Positions 10,064 through 20,654 of a DNA stretch of 64,000 bases are shown here, in pieces (position 1 is the stretch's first letter; each line of letters begins with the position of its first letter). Source of the stretch: Arthrobacter sp. Y-9 (GTDB lineage: Bacteria; Actinomycetota; Actinomycetes; Actinomycetales; Micrococcaceae); the NCBI RefSeq assembly GCF_029690065.1, contig NZ_CP121463.1:1612001-1676000 (forward strand). Reading direction: 5' to 3'. The translations under genes and the position numbers were made by a program. A model generated the notes under the pieces. It saw only the letters and a list, made by a program, of their open reading frames with translations, ran no database searches and was not told the origin of the DNA.

Positions 10064-11044
10064 GTGGCGCTGACCGCATCCGTCAAGGAAGAACTGTCCC
10101 GGCTGGACGTGAAGAAGGTTTCCGAGCGCAAGGCCGAGGTCTCCGCTCTGCTGCGCTTCGCCGGGGGACTGCACATCATCTCCGGCAGGATCGTGATCGA
10201 GGCCGAAGTGGACCTCGCCGCCACCGCGCGCCGGCTGCGGGCCGCGATCTTCGAGGTGTACGGCCATCAGAGCGAGATCATCGTGGTCTCCGGCGGTGGC
10301 CTGCGCCGGGGTTCGCGGTACGTGGTCCGGGTGGTGGTGGACGGTGAGTCGCTGGCTCGCCAGACCGGCCTGCTGGACTCGCGCGGCCGCCCGGTCCGGG
10401 GGCTGCCGCCCGTCGTCGTCAACGGTTCCGCCGCCGATGCCGAAGCCGTCTGGCGCGGCGCGTTCCTCGCCCACGGCTCGCTCACGGAACCGGGGCGGTC
10501 GTCCGCCCTGGAGATCACGTGCCCCGGGCCGGAGGCCGCCCTCGCCCTGGTCGGCGCGGCCCGCCGTCTGGGCCTGGCCGCGAAAGCGCGTGAGGTGCGC
10601 GGGGTGGACCGCGTGGTGATCCGCGACGGCGACACCATCGCCGCGTTGCTCACCCGCATGGGCGCGCACGACGCCCTCATGGTCTGGGAGGAGCGCCGCA
10701 TGCGGAAGGAGGTGCGTGCCACCGCGAACCGCCTCGCGAACTTCGACGACGCCAATCTACGCCGTTCGGCACAGGCCGCCGTCGCCGCCGGCGCACGCGT
10801 GGAGCGCGCCCTCCACATCTTGGGGGAAGACGTGCCGGATCACCTCAAGTACGCTGGTGAACTGAGGGTGGCCCACAAGAACGCGAGTCTTGACGAGCTC
10901 GGCCGGCTGGCCGACCCGCCCATGACGAAGGACGCGATCGCCGGGCGCATCAGGCGTCTGCTGGCCATGGCGGACAAGCGCGCCGCCGAACTCGGGATCC
11001 CGAGTACGGAGGCCAATGTGACAGCCGAGATGCTGGACGAGTAG
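10064..11044 (+). CDS. whiA: DNA-binding protein WhiA
   Basis: Transcription factor related to Streptomyces WhiA, needed there with WhiB for sporulation septation; in non-sporulating relatives it is linked to cell division. The 326 residues begin [18 protein letters not shown], followed by a degenerate LAGLIDADG homing-endonuclease-like fold (about 15-220) and a C-terminal helix-turn-helix (about 235-320; [24 protein letters not shown] is the recognition region). Start GTG 10064 has TAGGAG upstream. It is the last gene of the rapZ-yvcK-whiA operon. Confidence 0.96.
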   Translation: MALTASVKEELSRLDVKKVSERKAEVSALLRFAGGLHIISGRIVIEAEVDLAATARRLRAAIFEVYGHQSEIIVVSGGGLRRGSRYVVRVVVDGESLARQTGLLDSRGRPVRGLPPVVVNGSAADAEAVWRGAFLAHGSLTEPGRSSALEITCPGPEAALALVGAARRLGLAAKAREVRGVDRVVIRDGDTIAALLTRMGAHDALMVWEERRMRKEVRATANRLANFDDANLRRSAQAAVAAGARVERALHILGEDVPDHLKYAGELRVAHKNASLDELGRLADPPMTKDAIAGRIRRLLAMADKRAAELGIPSTEANVTAEMLDE

Positions 11045-11134
11045 ACAAAAGGCCTGGTCGTCACATGAAGTAGTGCGTGGAATGCCCGGGCTGGGCGCGG
11101 TGTTGTGCCAGCCAGGGGCCATGCCTCAGAGATT

Positions 11135-11160
11135 TCCGGGGAGCGATTCCCGGATTGACA
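11135..11160 (+). promoter_or_regulatory. sodA promoter region: dyad abutting a consensus -35
   Basis: TCCGGGGA (11135-11142) and TTCCCGGA (11147-11154) form an imperfect 8-bp dyad directly next to TTGACA (11155-11160), a perfect -35. The best -10, TGTCCT at 11181, gives a long 20-bp spacer. The dyad could be an operator. Confidence 0.4.
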
Positions 11161-11203
11161 ACAAGTCACCACAGGACCCGTGTCCTAACGTTTGGAGGAA
11201 TCA

Positions 11204-11830
11204 GTGTCTGAGTACGTACTCCCGGAACTGGGCTACGACTACGCGGCGCTCGAGCCGTACATCTCGGCTCGCATCATGGAGCTGCACCACGACAAGCACC
11301 ACGCTGCCTACGTCGCTGGGGCCAACGCCGCGCTGGCCGGTCTCGCCGAAGCCCGTGAAAAGAACGACTTCGCCAACATCAACCGTCTCTCCAAGGACCT
11401 GGCCTTCCACACCGGTGGCCACACCAACCACTCCGTGTTCTGGAAGAACCTCTCCCCGGACGGAGGCGACAAGCCCGAAGGTGAGCTGGCCGCCGCGATC
11501 GATGACGCCTTCGGCTCCTTCGACGCCTTCCGCGCTCAGTTCACCGCCGCGGCTCTGGCCCTGCAGGGTTCCGGCTGGGCCTTCCTGGCGTACGAGCCCA
11601 TCGGTGGCAACCTCCTGATCGAGCAGCTCTACGATCAGCAGGGCAACGTCGCCGTCGGCACCACCCCGCTGCTCATGCTCGACATGTGGGAGCACGCCTT
11701 CTACCTCGACTACGTGAACGTGAAGGCCGACTACGTCAAGGCATTCTGGAACATCGTGAACTGGGCCGATGTGGCCGAGCGCTTCGAGGCCGCCCGCAAC
11801 GGCGCCTCCAAGCTGATCACGCTGTCCTGA
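11204..11830 (+). CDS. sodA: Superoxide dismutase, Mn/Fe family
   Basis: Converts superoxide to hydrogen peroxide and oxygen; cytoplasmic (no signal peptide). The start is GTG 11204, giving [13 protein letters not shown], because GGAGG lies five bases upstream; an in-frame TTG 12 bases earlier precedes the ribosome site. The 208 residues hold the metal-ligand motifs HHDKHH (28-33), TNHSVFW near 80 and [11 protein letters not shown] near 165. LSPDGG after the second ligand resembles Mn-type enzymes, but metal use is not provable by eye. It is monocistronic, with its own promoter signals and a strong terminator 18 bp after the stop. Confidence 0.96.
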   Translation: MSEYVLPELGYDYAALEPYISARIMELHHDKHHAAYVAGANAALAGLAEAREKNDFANINRLSKDLAFHTGGHTNHSVFWKNLSPDGGDKPEGELAAAIDDAFGSFDAFRAQFTAAALALQGSGWAFLAYEPIGGNLLIEQLYDQQGNVAVGTTPLLMLDMWEHAFYLDYVNVKADYVKAFWNIVNWADVAERFEAARNGASKLITLS

Positions 11831-11847
11831 TCAGCCCGCGGAATGAC

Positions 11848-11877
11848 GCCCCGTCCGGCCTGCCGGGCGGGGCTTTT
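11848..11877 (+). terminator. Rho-independent terminator of sodA
   Basis: A 12-bp stem (GCCCCGTCCGGC / GCCGGGCGGGGC, one G-U pair) with a two-base loop, followed by TTTT. Confidence 0.85.
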
Positions 11878-11893
11878 CCGTGCCGTAATATAG

Positions 11894-13117
<1,224 letters not shown>

Positions 13118-13127
13118 GCTCTAAATC

Positions 13128-14354
13128 ATGACGTCTCACACCCTCAACGAGCTCCTCGCTGAAGGTGTCCGCGGGCGGCACGTTCTGGTCCGAAGCGACC
13201 TGAACGTGCCGCTCGACGGCTCTTCAGTGACAGACGACGGCCGCATCCGCGCCTCTCTCCCGGTCCTTCAGAAGCTGGTCGACGGCGGCGCCCGCGTCCT
13301 CGTCTCCGCTCACCTCGGACGCCCCAAGGGCGCTCCCGAGGAGAAGTACTCCCTCAAGCCGGCCGTGGACCGCCTGGCCGAGCTGGCCGGCTTCCCGGTC
13401 AGCCTTGCCGCGGACACCGTGGGCGCCTCGGCGCAGGACCAGTCCGCGAAGCTCGCGGACGGTGAGGTCCTGGTGCTGGAGAACGTGCGCTTCGATCCGC
13501 GCGAGACCAGCAAGGACGACGCCGAGCGCCAGGCCTTCGCGGCCGAGCTCGCCGCGCTGACCGGCGAGAACGGCGCCTACGTGGACGACGCGTTCGGCGC
13601 CGTGCACCGCAAGCACGCCAGCGTCTACGACATCGCCACGATCCTCCCGTCCTACCAGGGTGACCTGGTCAGGACCGAGGTGGAGGTGCTGCAGAAGCTG
13701 ACCGTCTCCCCGGAGCGCCCGTACGTGGTGGTCCTGGGCGGTTCCAAGGTCTCGGACAAGCTGGCGGTCATCGACAACCTCATCGGCAAGGCCGACACGC
13801 TTCTGGTGGGTGGCGGCATGCTCTTCACCTTCCTGGCAGCGGCGGGGCACAAGGTCGGATCCAGTCTCCTGGAGGAGGACCAGATCCCGGTGGTCCAGGA
13901 CTACCTGGCCCGCGCGGAAGCCGCCGGCAGCCGCTTCGTGGTGCCGACCGACGTCGTGGTGGCGAGCCGCTTCGCCGCCGACGCCGAGCACGAGGTCGTC
14001 CCCGCGAGTGACATCGAGGAGAGTGCGTTCGGCGCCTCCGGCATCGGTCTGGACATCGGGCCGGACACCGCGGCGTCCTTCGCCGAGCACATCCGTGGCG
14101 CCAAGACGGTCTTCTGGAACGGTCCCATGGGCGTCTTCGAGTTCGAGGCGTTCTCCCAGGGCACCCGGGCGATCGCCCAGGCGCTCACCGAGACCGACGG
14201 CTTCACGGTGGTCGGCGGTGGCGACTCCGCCGCGGCCGTGCGCACCCTCGGTTTCGCCGACGATCAGTTCGGACACATCTCCACCGGCGGTGGCGCGAGC
14301 CTGGAATACCTTGAAGGCAAGGAACTTCCCGGTCTGAGCGTTCTGGACCGCTGA
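13128..14354 (+). CDS. pgk: Phosphoglycerate kinase
   Basis: Transfers phosphate from 1,3-bisphosphoglycerate to ADP. The 408 residues start [22 protein letters not shown]-domain substrate motifs are [10 protein letters not shown] (22-31) and SAHLGRPKG near 63. The hinge and nucleotide region contain [12 protein letters not shown] near 203, NGPMGVFE near 330 and the C-terminal [11 protein letters not shown] near 363. It is 10 bp after gap with no recognisable ribosome site; a -10-like TAAGCT just upstream suggests a second, leaderless route. A perfect 14-bp hairpin separates it from tpiA. Confidence 0.97.
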   Translation: MTSHTLNELLAEGVRGRHVLVRSDLNVPLDGSSVTDDGRIRASLPVLQKLVDGGARVLVSAHLGRPKGAPEEKYSLKPAVDRLAELAGFPVSLAADTVGASAQDQSAKLADGEVLVLENVRFDPRETSKDDAERQAFAAELAALTGENGAYVDDAFGAVHRKHASVYDIATILPSYQGDLVRTEVEVLQKLTVSPERPYVVVLGGSKVSDKLAVIDNLIGKADTLLVGGGMLFTFLAAAGHKVGSSLLEEDQIPVVQDYLARAEAAGSRFVVPTDVVVASRFAADAEHEVVPASDIEESAFGASGIGLDIGPDTAASFAEHIRGAKTVFWNGPMGVFEFEAFSQGTRAIAQALTETDGFTVVGGGDSAAAVRTLGFADDQFGHISTGGGASLEYLEGKELPGLSVLDR

Positions 14355-14360
14355 GGAACA

Positions 14361-14393
14361 GGAAAGGCCGCGGCGCCGAGCCGCGGCCTTTCC
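14361..14393 (+). terminator. Hairpin between pgk and tpiA
   Basis: Perfect 14-bp arms (GGAAAGGCCGCGGC / GCCGCGGCCTTTCC) with loop GCCGA and no real T tract. Probably a partial terminator or mRNA-processing signal within the operon. Confidence 0.6.
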
Positions 14394-14435
14394 CGTCCCA
14401 CCCACTTCATCCCCTCGACAGTCACGGAGGCCATT

Positions 14436-15236
14436 GTGACCACCACACCCGAGCGCACGCCGCTCATCGCCGGCAACTGGAAGATGAACATGGACCACCT
14501 GCAGGGCATCGCGCTCCTGCAGAAGCTGGCCTGGACCCTGGAGGACAAGAAGCACGACTACCAGCGGGTCGAGGTGGCGGTGTTCCCGCCGTTCACCGAT
14601 CTGCGCGGCGTGCAGACCCTGGTGCAGGGTGATGACCTGGACATCGCGTACGGCGGTCAGGACCTCTCGCAGTACGACTCGGGCGCCTACACCGGCGACA
14701 TCTCCGGCGACTTCCTGAACAAGCTGGGCTGCCGTTACGTCCTGGTGGGCCACAGTGAGCGCCGCACCATCCACGGTGAGAGCGACGAGGTCCTCAACGC
14801 CAAGGTGCAGGCCGCCTACCGCCACTCGCTCATCCCGGTGCTCTGCGTGGGCGAAGGGCTCGAGATCCGCCAGGCCGGCACGCACGTCGAGCACACGCTG
14901 ACGCAGCTCCGCGCCGACGTCGCGGGTCTCAGCGCCGAGCAGGCCGCCGAACTCGTGGTCGCCTACGAGCCTGTCTGGGCCATCGGCACCGGTGAGGTCG
15001 CCGGCCCCGAGGATGCTCAGGAGATGTGCCAGGCGATCCGTGCCGAGCTCACCGAGCTCTTCGGCGCTGAGGTGGCCGCGAAGACCCGCCTGCTGTACGG
15101 CGGTTCGGTGAAGGCCGCCAACGCGGCCGCGATCCTCGGCCAGGCTGACGTGGACGGCGTGTTGGTCGGCGGTGCCAGCCTGGATGCAGCTGAGTTTGCT
15201 AACATTGTCAGGTTCGAGGAGCACGCCGGCGCCTAG
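14436..15236 (+). CDS. tpiA: Triosephosphate isomerase
   Basis: Interconverts dihydroxyacetone phosphate and glyceraldehyde-3-phosphate. The 266 residues contain AGNWKMNMD (about 11-19, catalytic Asn/Lys), [14 protein letters not shown] with the catalytic His near 105, [13 protein letters not shown] with the catalytic Glu near 178, and the phosphate-binding [12 protein letters not shown] near 220 and GVLVGGASL near 245. Start GTG 14436 has ACGGAGG upstream. It lies 81 bp after pgk, across the hairpin, and 40 bp before secG. Confidence 0.97.
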   Translation: MTTTPERTPLIAGNWKMNMDHLQGIALLQKLAWTLEDKKHDYQRVEVAVFPPFTDLRGVQTLVQGDDLDIAYGGQDLSQYDSGAYTGDISGDFLNKLGCRYVLVGHSERRTIHGESDEVLNAKVQAAYRHSLIPVLCVGEGLEIRQAGTHVEHTLTQLRADVAGLSAEQAAELVVAYEPVWAIGTGEVAGPEDAQEMCQAIRAELTELFGAEVAAKTRLLYGGSVKAANAAAILGQADVDGVLVGGASLDAAEFANIVRFEEHAGA

Positions 15237-15276
15237 CCGGCAGCGTTCCTCACCTCATCGACGCAGAAAGGCCGTT

Positions 15277-15531
15277 GTGGGCGTTCTCCAAGTCATCCTG
15301 CAGATCCTCCTGGGAGTGACGAGCTTCCTTCTCACTCTCCTGATCCTCCTGCACAAGGGCCGCGGTGGCGGTCTGTCCGACATGTTCGGCGGCGGTATGA
15401 CTTCCGGCCTGAACTCCTCCGGTGTCGCCGAGCGGAACCTGAACCGCTTCACGGTGATCCTGGGTGTCACCTGGGCCGTGGTGATCATCGGCCTCGGCCT
15501 GATCATGAAGTTCAACGGCGCTGCCGGCTGA
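15277..15531 (+). CDS. secG: Preprotein translocase subunit SecG
   Basis: Small accessory subunit of the SecYEG channel in the plasma membrane. The 84 residues form two membrane helices (about 5-22 and 55-75) joined by a Gly/Ser loop with KGRGGGLSDMFGG, typical of SecG. GTG 15277 (MGVLQVILQILLGVTSF) is chosen for the upstream AGAAAGG and the homologous hydrophobic start; the frame extends upstream into tpiA without a good signal. The tpiA-secG neighbourhood is conserved in actinobacteria. Confidence 0.93.
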   Translation: MGVLQVILQILLGVTSFLLTLLILLHKGRGGGLSDMFGGGMTSGLNSSGVAERNLNRFTVILGVTWAVVIIGLGLIMKFNGAAG

Positions 15532-15548
15532 CCGTCAGCAGCGACTCG

Positions 15549-15579
15549 GAAGGCCCCCGGCATGATGCCGGGGGCCTTC
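15549..15579 (+). terminator. Terminator after secG
   Basis: A 15-bp stem (GAAGGCCCCCGGCAT / ATGCCGGGGGCCTTC) with a one-base centre, so a small real loop. It follows the secG stop by 17 bp. Confidence 0.75.
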
Positions 15580-15627
15580 GTCGTTCAGTAGCTCAAGGAA
15601 ACGGCCTGCTTGCCGGGCCCGGGAACC

Positions 15628-15665
15628 ACGAAGGGGTGGCGAGCCGCAGCTCGCCACCCCTTCGT
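15628..15665. terminator. Second, likely bidirectional terminator between secG and pgl
   Basis: A perfect 17-bp inverted repeat (ACGAAGGGGTGGCGAGC and its complement) with loop CGCA. It lies 16 bp beyond the pgl stop on the minus strand and can serve both converging units. Confidence 0.75.
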
Positions 15666-15680
15666 CGTGTGCGCCGTGCG

Positions 15681-16499
15681 TCAGAGCCCGCGGGGCTCCT
15701 TGTGCACCAGGTTCTCGGGAACCTTGGCGGCAGCGGCCTCGTCGATCAGCCACAGAGTGCGGTTCCGGCCGCGCGGACCGGCCGCCGGGACCTGCACGGT
15801 GCCGGCACCGGCCAGGGCGAGCCCGACGGCCCCGGCCTTGTCATCGCCGGCCACGACCATCCAGACCTCGTCCGCCGTGTTGATGGCGGGCAGGGTCAGG
15901 GAGATCCGCTGCGGTGGCGGCTTGGGGGAGTCCTGGACACCCACCACGAGGGCCTCCTTCTCGCGGATGCCGGCCATCTCCGGGAAGAGCGACGCGACGT
16001 GCGCGTCGGGGCCGACACCCAGCAGGAGGACGTCGAAGCGGGGGAGCGCCGGAGCGACGTCGGGGCGCTGATCCGAATAGTCCGCGGCATGCTCGGCCGC
16101 GGCCGCCTCGGCCAGACGGCGCGCGTAGTCCGCTGCGGCGTCGTCGACCGAGTCGAACTCATCCGACGAGCCCGGCACGTGCACGCGCTCGGGATCCAAA
16201 TCCAGGCTGTCCAGGAGAGCCTTCTGAGCCTGGACGGCGTTCCGGTCCGAGTCCTCGGCGCCCACGAAACGCTCGTCACCCCACCAGAAGTTGACCCGGC
16301 GCCAGTTGACGGCCGGGGCGGCCGCCGACTCGGCGACGGCGCGCAGCGTGCCGATGCCCACGGTGCCGCCAGTAAGGACCACCGTGGCCTCTCCGAACCG
16401 GTCCTGGGCATCGACCAGTTTGGTGACCAGACGAGCGGCGATGGCCGCCATCAGGACCTGTGAGTCGGGATGGACGCTCACCCGTGGTTCGTGGGTCAT
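15681..16499 (-). CDS. pgl: 6-phosphogluconolactonase
   Basis: Hydrolyses 6-phosphogluconolactone in the oxidative pentose-phosphate pathway. The start is ATG 16499 (MTHEPRVSVHPDSQ): GGAG lies eight bases upstream, whereas the in-frame GTG at 16508 overlaps that ribosome site. The 272 residues show LTGGTVGIGTLRAV near 45 (phosphate loop), WWGDERFVGAEDSDRN near 73, and LLLGVGPDAHVASLFP near 160, all family hallmarks. It follows opcA after one base. Last gene of the tkt-tal-pgi-zwf-opcA-pgl run. Confidence 0.95.
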   Translation of the reverse strand: MTHEPRVSVHPDSQVLMAAIAARLVTKLVDAQDRFGEATVVLTGGTVGIGTLRAVAESAAAPAVNWRRVNFWWGDERFVGAEDSDRNAVQAQKALLDSLDLDPERVHVPGSSDEFDSVDDAAADYARRLAEAAAAEHAADYSDQRPDVAPALPRFDVLLLGVGPDAHVASLFPEMAGIREKEALVVGVQDSPKPPPQRISLTLPAINTADEVWMVVAGDDKAGAVGLALAGAGTVQVPAAGPRGRNRTLWLIDEAAAAKVPENLVHKEPRGL

Positions 16500-16500
16500 C

Positions 16501-17427
16501 TCAGGCACTCCTTTGCGCGATTCGAGGCAATCCTTCGGTCAATACTTCACCGAAGACCTCGTCCGGGTCCAGCCGGCGCAATTCTTCGGCGAGGCAGTCC
16601 TGAAGGCCGCGGCGCGGGAGGGAGATCCGCTGCAGAGGCTGATCGGGCTGGCTCAGCTCCGCGACGGTGGTGCCCGGGCGGTGCAGCTGGACGTCGCCGG
16701 ACGGGCGGCGGATCAGCACACGGCGGATTCCGGTGCCGGCGGGGTCCTCGACGATCTTCACGGGGACGTCGAAGGCCAGGGCGAGCCAGGAGGCGAGCAG
16801 CAGGGTGCTCGCGGAGTCGCTGGCGCCTTCCACCTCGACCTCGGTGACAGGAGTGTCGTCCACCTGATCGAACGCCGCCGCGAGCTGGATGCGCCAGTTG
16901 GTCAGACGCGTCCACGCCAGATCGGTGTCACCCGCCTGGTAGGTGCGACGGATGTTGTCCAGTGCCGCGACCGGATCGGCCTCGTTGGCCGAATCGGTGA
17001 TCCGGCGGTGGGCGATGCGGCCGATGGACGTCCCGGAGGCGTCCTCCGGGGCTCCGTGCGGCCACCAGGCGACGATCGGGGCATCCGGCAGCAGGAGAGC
17101 GGACACCAGGGACTCGCTCTCCTCGGAGAGGCGTCCGTAGCCGCGCAGCACGATCACTTCGGAGGCGCCGGCGTCACCGCCGACCCGGATCTCCGCGTCC
17201 AGGCGGTCCGGCTCCTCGGCGCCCGCGTCCGCGAGCACGATGATGCGGCACGGGTGTTCGCGGCTGGCCTCGTTGGCGGCCTGGATGGCCTCATCCTCCA
17301 GCCCGTTGCGGGTGAGGACCACCAGGGTGAGCACGCGGCCGAGGGCGATGACGCCGCCCTGTTCCCGCAGCTTGGTGATCTCCTTGGAGATCTTGGAGGT
17401 GGTGGTGTTGGGAAGTTCGACGATCAT
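16501..17427 (-). CDS. opcA: Glucose-6-phosphate dehydrogenase assembly protein OpcA
   Basis: OpcA is required for or stimulates G6PDH activity in actinobacteria and cyanobacteria. The 308 residues match the family in length and composition: MIVELPNTTTSKISKEITKL at the start, TLVVLTRNG and EHPCRIIVL in the N-terminal Rossmann-like half, and LLPDAPIVAWWPHGAPEDA near 110, a strongly conserved OpcA stretch. Its ATG overlaps the zwf stop (ATGA) and GGAGAAGG precedes it, so it is translationally coupled to zwf. Confidence 0.93.
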   Translation of the reverse strand: MIVELPNTTTSKISKEITKLREQGGVIALGRVLTLVVLTRNGLEDEAIQAANEASREHPCRIIVLADAGAEEPDRLDAEIRVGGDAGASEVIVLRGYGRLSEESESLVSALLLPDAPIVAWWPHGAPEDASGTSIGRIAHRRITDSANEADPVAALDNIRRTYQAGDTDLAWTRLTNWRIQLAAAFDQVDDTPVTEVEVEGASDSASTLLLASWLALAFDVPVKIVEDPAGTGIRRVLIRRPSGDVQLHRPGTTVAELSQPDQPLQRISLPRRGLQDCLAEELRRLDPDEVFGEVLTEGLPRIAQRSA

Positions 17428-18980
17428 GGCCTTCTCCAGGTGCGTCCGTCGCGGGCCAGGAGCTCGTCCGCGGAGGACGGACCCCAGCTGCCCGGGGCAT
17501 ACGGTTCGGGTTGTTCCTCCAGGCTCGCCCAGTACTCCTCGAACGGATCGAGGATCTTCCAGGACAGCTCCACCTCCTGGTGGCGCGGGAAGAGCGGCGG
17601 CTCGCCCAGCAGGACGTCCAGGATGAGGCGCTCGTACGCTTCGGGGCTGGACTCGGTGAAGGAGTGGCCGTAGCCGAAGTCCATCGAGACGTCGCGGACC
17701 TCCATCTGCGTGCCCGGAACCTTGGAACCGAAGCGGATGGTGGCGCCCTCATCGGGCTGGACGCGGATGACCACGGCGTTCTGGCCGAAGTCCTCGTCGC
17801 CGTTCTCCCGGAACAGGAGGTTCGGCGCCTTCTTGAAGACGACGGCGATCTCGGTCACGCGGCGGCCAAGACGCTTGCCCGTGCGCAGATAGAACGGCGC
17901 ACCGGCCCAGCGACGGGTGTTGATGTCCACCCGGATCGCCGCGAAGGTCTCCGTGGTGGAGTCCGCCGGGATCCCTTCCTCCTCCAGGTAGCCGAGGACT
18001 TCCTCGCCGCCCTGAAGACCGCCGGAGAACTGACCCCGGGCGGAGTGCGTCGAGAGGTCATCCGGCAGCTTGACGGCCGCCAGGACCTTCTCCTTCTCCG
18101 CGCGAAGGTCTTCGGCGTTGAAGGAGATGGGCTCCTCCATGGCCGTCAGCGCGAGGAGCTGCAGGAGGTGGTTCTGGATGACGTCGCGGGCCGCGCCCAC
18201 GCCGTCGTAGTAGCCCGCGCGGCCACCGGTGCCGATGTCCTCGGCCATGGTGATCTGCACGTGGTCCACGTAGTTGGCATTCCAGATCGGCTCGAAGAGC
18301 TGATTGGCGAAGCGGAGGGCCAGGATGTTCTGGACCGTCTCCTTGCCGAGGTAGTGGTCGATGCGGAACACCGAGTCCGGGGGGAACACGGATTCGACGA
18401 TGTCGTTCAGCGCGCGGGCCGACTCGAGGTCATGGCCGAAGGGCTTTTCGATGACCACTCGGCGCCAGGTGCCCGGCTCGGCCTGAGCCAGGCCGTGCTT
18501 GGACAGCTGGGTGCAGACGAGCTCGAAGGCCTTCGGCGGGATGGAGAGGTAGAACGCGTGATTGCCGCGCGTGCCCCGTTCCCGGTCGAGTTCTTCGATG
18601 GTGGCCTTGAGACGTTCGAAGGCCTCGTCGTCGTCGAATTCACCCTGCACGAAGCGGATGCCCAGGGACAGCTGGTCCCAGACCCGCTGATCGAAGGGTG
18701 TGCGGCAGTGCTGTTTGACGGATTCGAGGACCTCGGCGGCGAAATCCTCGTTCTCCCACTGCCGGCGGGCGAAGCCCACCAGGGCGAAGCTGGGAGGGAG
18801 GAGCCCACGGTTGGCCAGGTCATACACGGCCGGCATGAGCTTCTTACGGGCGAGGTCACCCGTGACACCGAAGAGGACAAGGGAGGACGGACCGGCAATC
18901 CGGCTCAGACGGCGGTCCCGCGGATCCCGCAAGGGGTTCCGGAGACCGCCGTTCTGGGCGCCAGGTTCACGTGTTGGCAT
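17424..18980 (-). CDS. zwf: Glucose-6-phosphate 1-dehydrogenase
   Basis: First enzyme of the oxidative pentose-phosphate pathway, producing NADPH. The 518 residues have the nucleotide-binding LVLFGVTGDLARKKL near 34, the EKPFGHDLESA motif near 175, the active-site RIDHYLGKETVQN near 202 and NANYVDHVQITMAE near 235. The first 25 residues (Arg/Gly-rich) are variable. The ribosome site is weak. The 3' end overlaps opcA by four bases. Confidence 0.97.
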   Translation of the reverse strand: MPTREPGAQNGGLRNPLRDPRDRRLSRIAGPSSLVLFGVTGDLARKKLMPAVYDLANRGLLPPSFALVGFARRQWENEDFAAEVLESVKQHCRTPFDQRVWDQLSLGIRFVQGEFDDDEAFERLKATIEELDRERGTRGNHAFYLSIPPKAFELVCTQLSKHGLAQAEPGTWRRVVIEKPFGHDLESARALNDIVESVFPPDSVFRIDHYLGKETVQNILALRFANQLFEPIWNANYVDHVQITMAEDIGTGGRAGYYDGVGAARDVIQNHLLQLLALTAMEEPISFNAEDLRAEKEKVLAAVKLPDDLSTHSARGQFSGGLQGGEEVLGYLEEEGIPADSTTETFAAIRVDINTRRWAGAPFYLRTGKRLGRRVTEIAVVFKKAPNLLFRENGDEDFGQNAVVIRVQPDEGATIRFGSKVPGTQMEVRDVSMDFGYGHSFTESSPEAYERLILDVLLGEPPLFPRHQEVELSWKILDPFEEYWASLEEQPEPYAPGSWGPSSADELLARDGRTWRRP

Positions 18981-19024
18981 AGTGCTTGAGGAGCCTTAGC
19001 GATATGGAGGGATGGGTTCTGGGC

Positions 19025-20647
19025 TCAGCGGCCCAGGTTGTTGACGATGTCCAGGAGCTGACGCACACCGGCCGCGCGGTCGGTGAGGTGCAGCCGGAGG
19101 ACCGGGACGCCGTGGTCGGTGAGGACCTGGGCGTCGCCAGCGGCCTGAGCCGAGATCAGCTGTCCGAAGGTGAACGGCCTCTCCGGGATGACCACATCGG
19201 TGGAGCTGTCCGCCGTGATCTGGAGGAACACGCCTTCGGCGGGGCCGCCCTTGTGGAACTGGCCGGTGGAGTGCAGGAAGCGCGGACCCCAGCCGAACGT
19301 CACGGGACGCCCGGTCACGGACACGAGCGGGTTGCGCACCGACTCGAGCTGCGGGTAGGCGAGACGGTCCAGGTAGGCCTGGACGCTCACGTACCCACGG
19401 TCATCCAGACGGCCCAGCAGGGCCTTGAGGGCGGACTCGACGGTTTCGTTCACCTCGGCCTCGGCCAGCCACTCGCCGCCGCGCACCTCGATGGCGCCGT
19501 CGGTGAAGTCGGCGGGCACCGGCTCCGGGCGGGCGTCGAGCAGACCGCGTGCGGCGACCTTGGCGGCCTCCACATCGGGCTGGTCGTACGGGTTGATGCC
19601 GAGGAGGCGACCCGCGACGGCGACCGCGAACTCCCAGACGACCATCTGCGACGCCAGCCCACCGGCGATCTCGACCTCGTTGCCGGTGGCGGCAGCGTCG
19701 TCGTCCTCGGGGGAGACCAGACGGACCACCAGGACATCAGGCGCGTCCAGGGACAGCTCCGGAGCGTCCGCCGGCGCGACGACGGGCAGCAGGCCCTTGC
19801 CGCTCTTGCCGGTGGATTCGGCGATCAGCTGCTCCGCCCAGTCGGCGAATCCGACGATCCCGGAACCGTTGTCCACGATCACGATCTTGTTCCGGAGCGG
19901 CTCGGTGCCGCCGAGAGCGGCGCCGAGCGCGAGGCCGATGTTGTCCGTGTCGTCCTCGTTGAGGATCTCGAGGGTGTCCTCGGCCTCGTCCAGGAGCGCC
20001 GCGATGTCCACGCCGGCCAGACCCGACGGCACCAGGCCGAAGGCGGTCAGCGCGGAGAAGCGGCCGCCGACGTTCGGGTCCGCGTTGAAGACGGCCCGGT
20101 AGCCTGCGGCGCGCGCGGCCTCATCCAGGGGCGAGCCCGGATCGGTCACGACCACCACGCGGCTCTTCGGATCGATGCCGGCCGCCTCGAACGCCGCCTC
20201 GAAAGCGCGACGCTGCGAGTCGGTCTCCACCGTGGAACCGGACTTGGACGACACGACGACGACGGTCCGCTCCAGGCGGTCGGCGAGGGCCGCGGCGACC
20301 TGCTCCGGGTCGGTGCTGTCCAGCACCGTGAGCTCGACGCCGGCCGTCGCGGTGATGACCTCGGGGGCCAGGGAGGAGCCGCCCATGCCGCAGAGGACGA
20401 CATGGTCGACCCCCTCGGCGTGAAGCTCTTCGCGCAGGCTGACGATCCCGTCCACGAGCGGACGGGAGACCGCCGGGGCCTCCACCCAGCCGAGGCGGAT
20501 GGAGGACTCGGACTCGGCCTCGGGACCCCACAGGGTGAAGTCCTTGGCGATGATCCGTGTGGCGACGTGGTCCTCGACCAGCTGGCCGATGTGACGGGTC
20601 TTGGCGTCGGCTGCCGCGCCGGCGGCGTCGTAGCTCAGGGTGCTCAT
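19025..20647 (-). CDS. pgi: Glucose-6-phosphate isomerase
   Basis: Interconverts glucose-6-phosphate and fructose-6-phosphate. ATG 20647 (MSTLSYDAAGAAADAKTRH) is the natural start; the open frame upstream overlaps tal and is not protein-like. The 540 residues include CGMGGSSLAPEV near 105, VVVVSSKSGSTVET near 150, GGRFSALTAFGLVPS near 205 and RFLHSTGQFHKGGP near 480. Position between tal and zwf links glycolysis to the pentose-phosphate genes; Mycobacterium lacks pgi at this place. Seven bp follow the tal stop, with GGAAGG as ribosome site. Confidence 0.95.
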   Translation of the reverse strand: MSTLSYDAAGAAADAKTRHIGQLVEDHVATRIIAKDFTLWGPEAESESSIRLGWVEAPAVSRPLVDGIVSLREELHAEGVDHVVLCGMGGSSLAPEVITATAGVELTVLDSTDPEQVAAALADRLERTVVVVSSKSGSTVETDSQRRAFEAAFEAAGIDPKSRVVVVTDPGSPLDEAARAAGYRAVFNADPNVGGRFSALTAFGLVPSGLAGVDIAALLDEAEDTLEILNEDDTDNIGLALGAALGGTEPLRNKIVIVDNGSGIVGFADWAEQLIAESTGKSGKGLLPVVAPADAPELSLDAPDVLVVRLVSPEDDDAAATGNEVEIAGGLASQMVVWEFAVAVAGRLLGINPYDQPDVEAAKVAARGLLDARPEPVPADFTDGAIEVRGGEWLAEAEVNETVESALKALLGRLDDRGYVSVQAYLDRLAYPQLESVRNPLVSVTGRPVTFGWGPRFLHSTGQFHKGGPAEGVFLQITADSSTDVVIPERPFTFGQLISAQAAGDAQVLTDHGVPVLRLHLTDRAAGVRQLLDIVNNLGR

Positions 20648-20654
20648 GGAGGTG

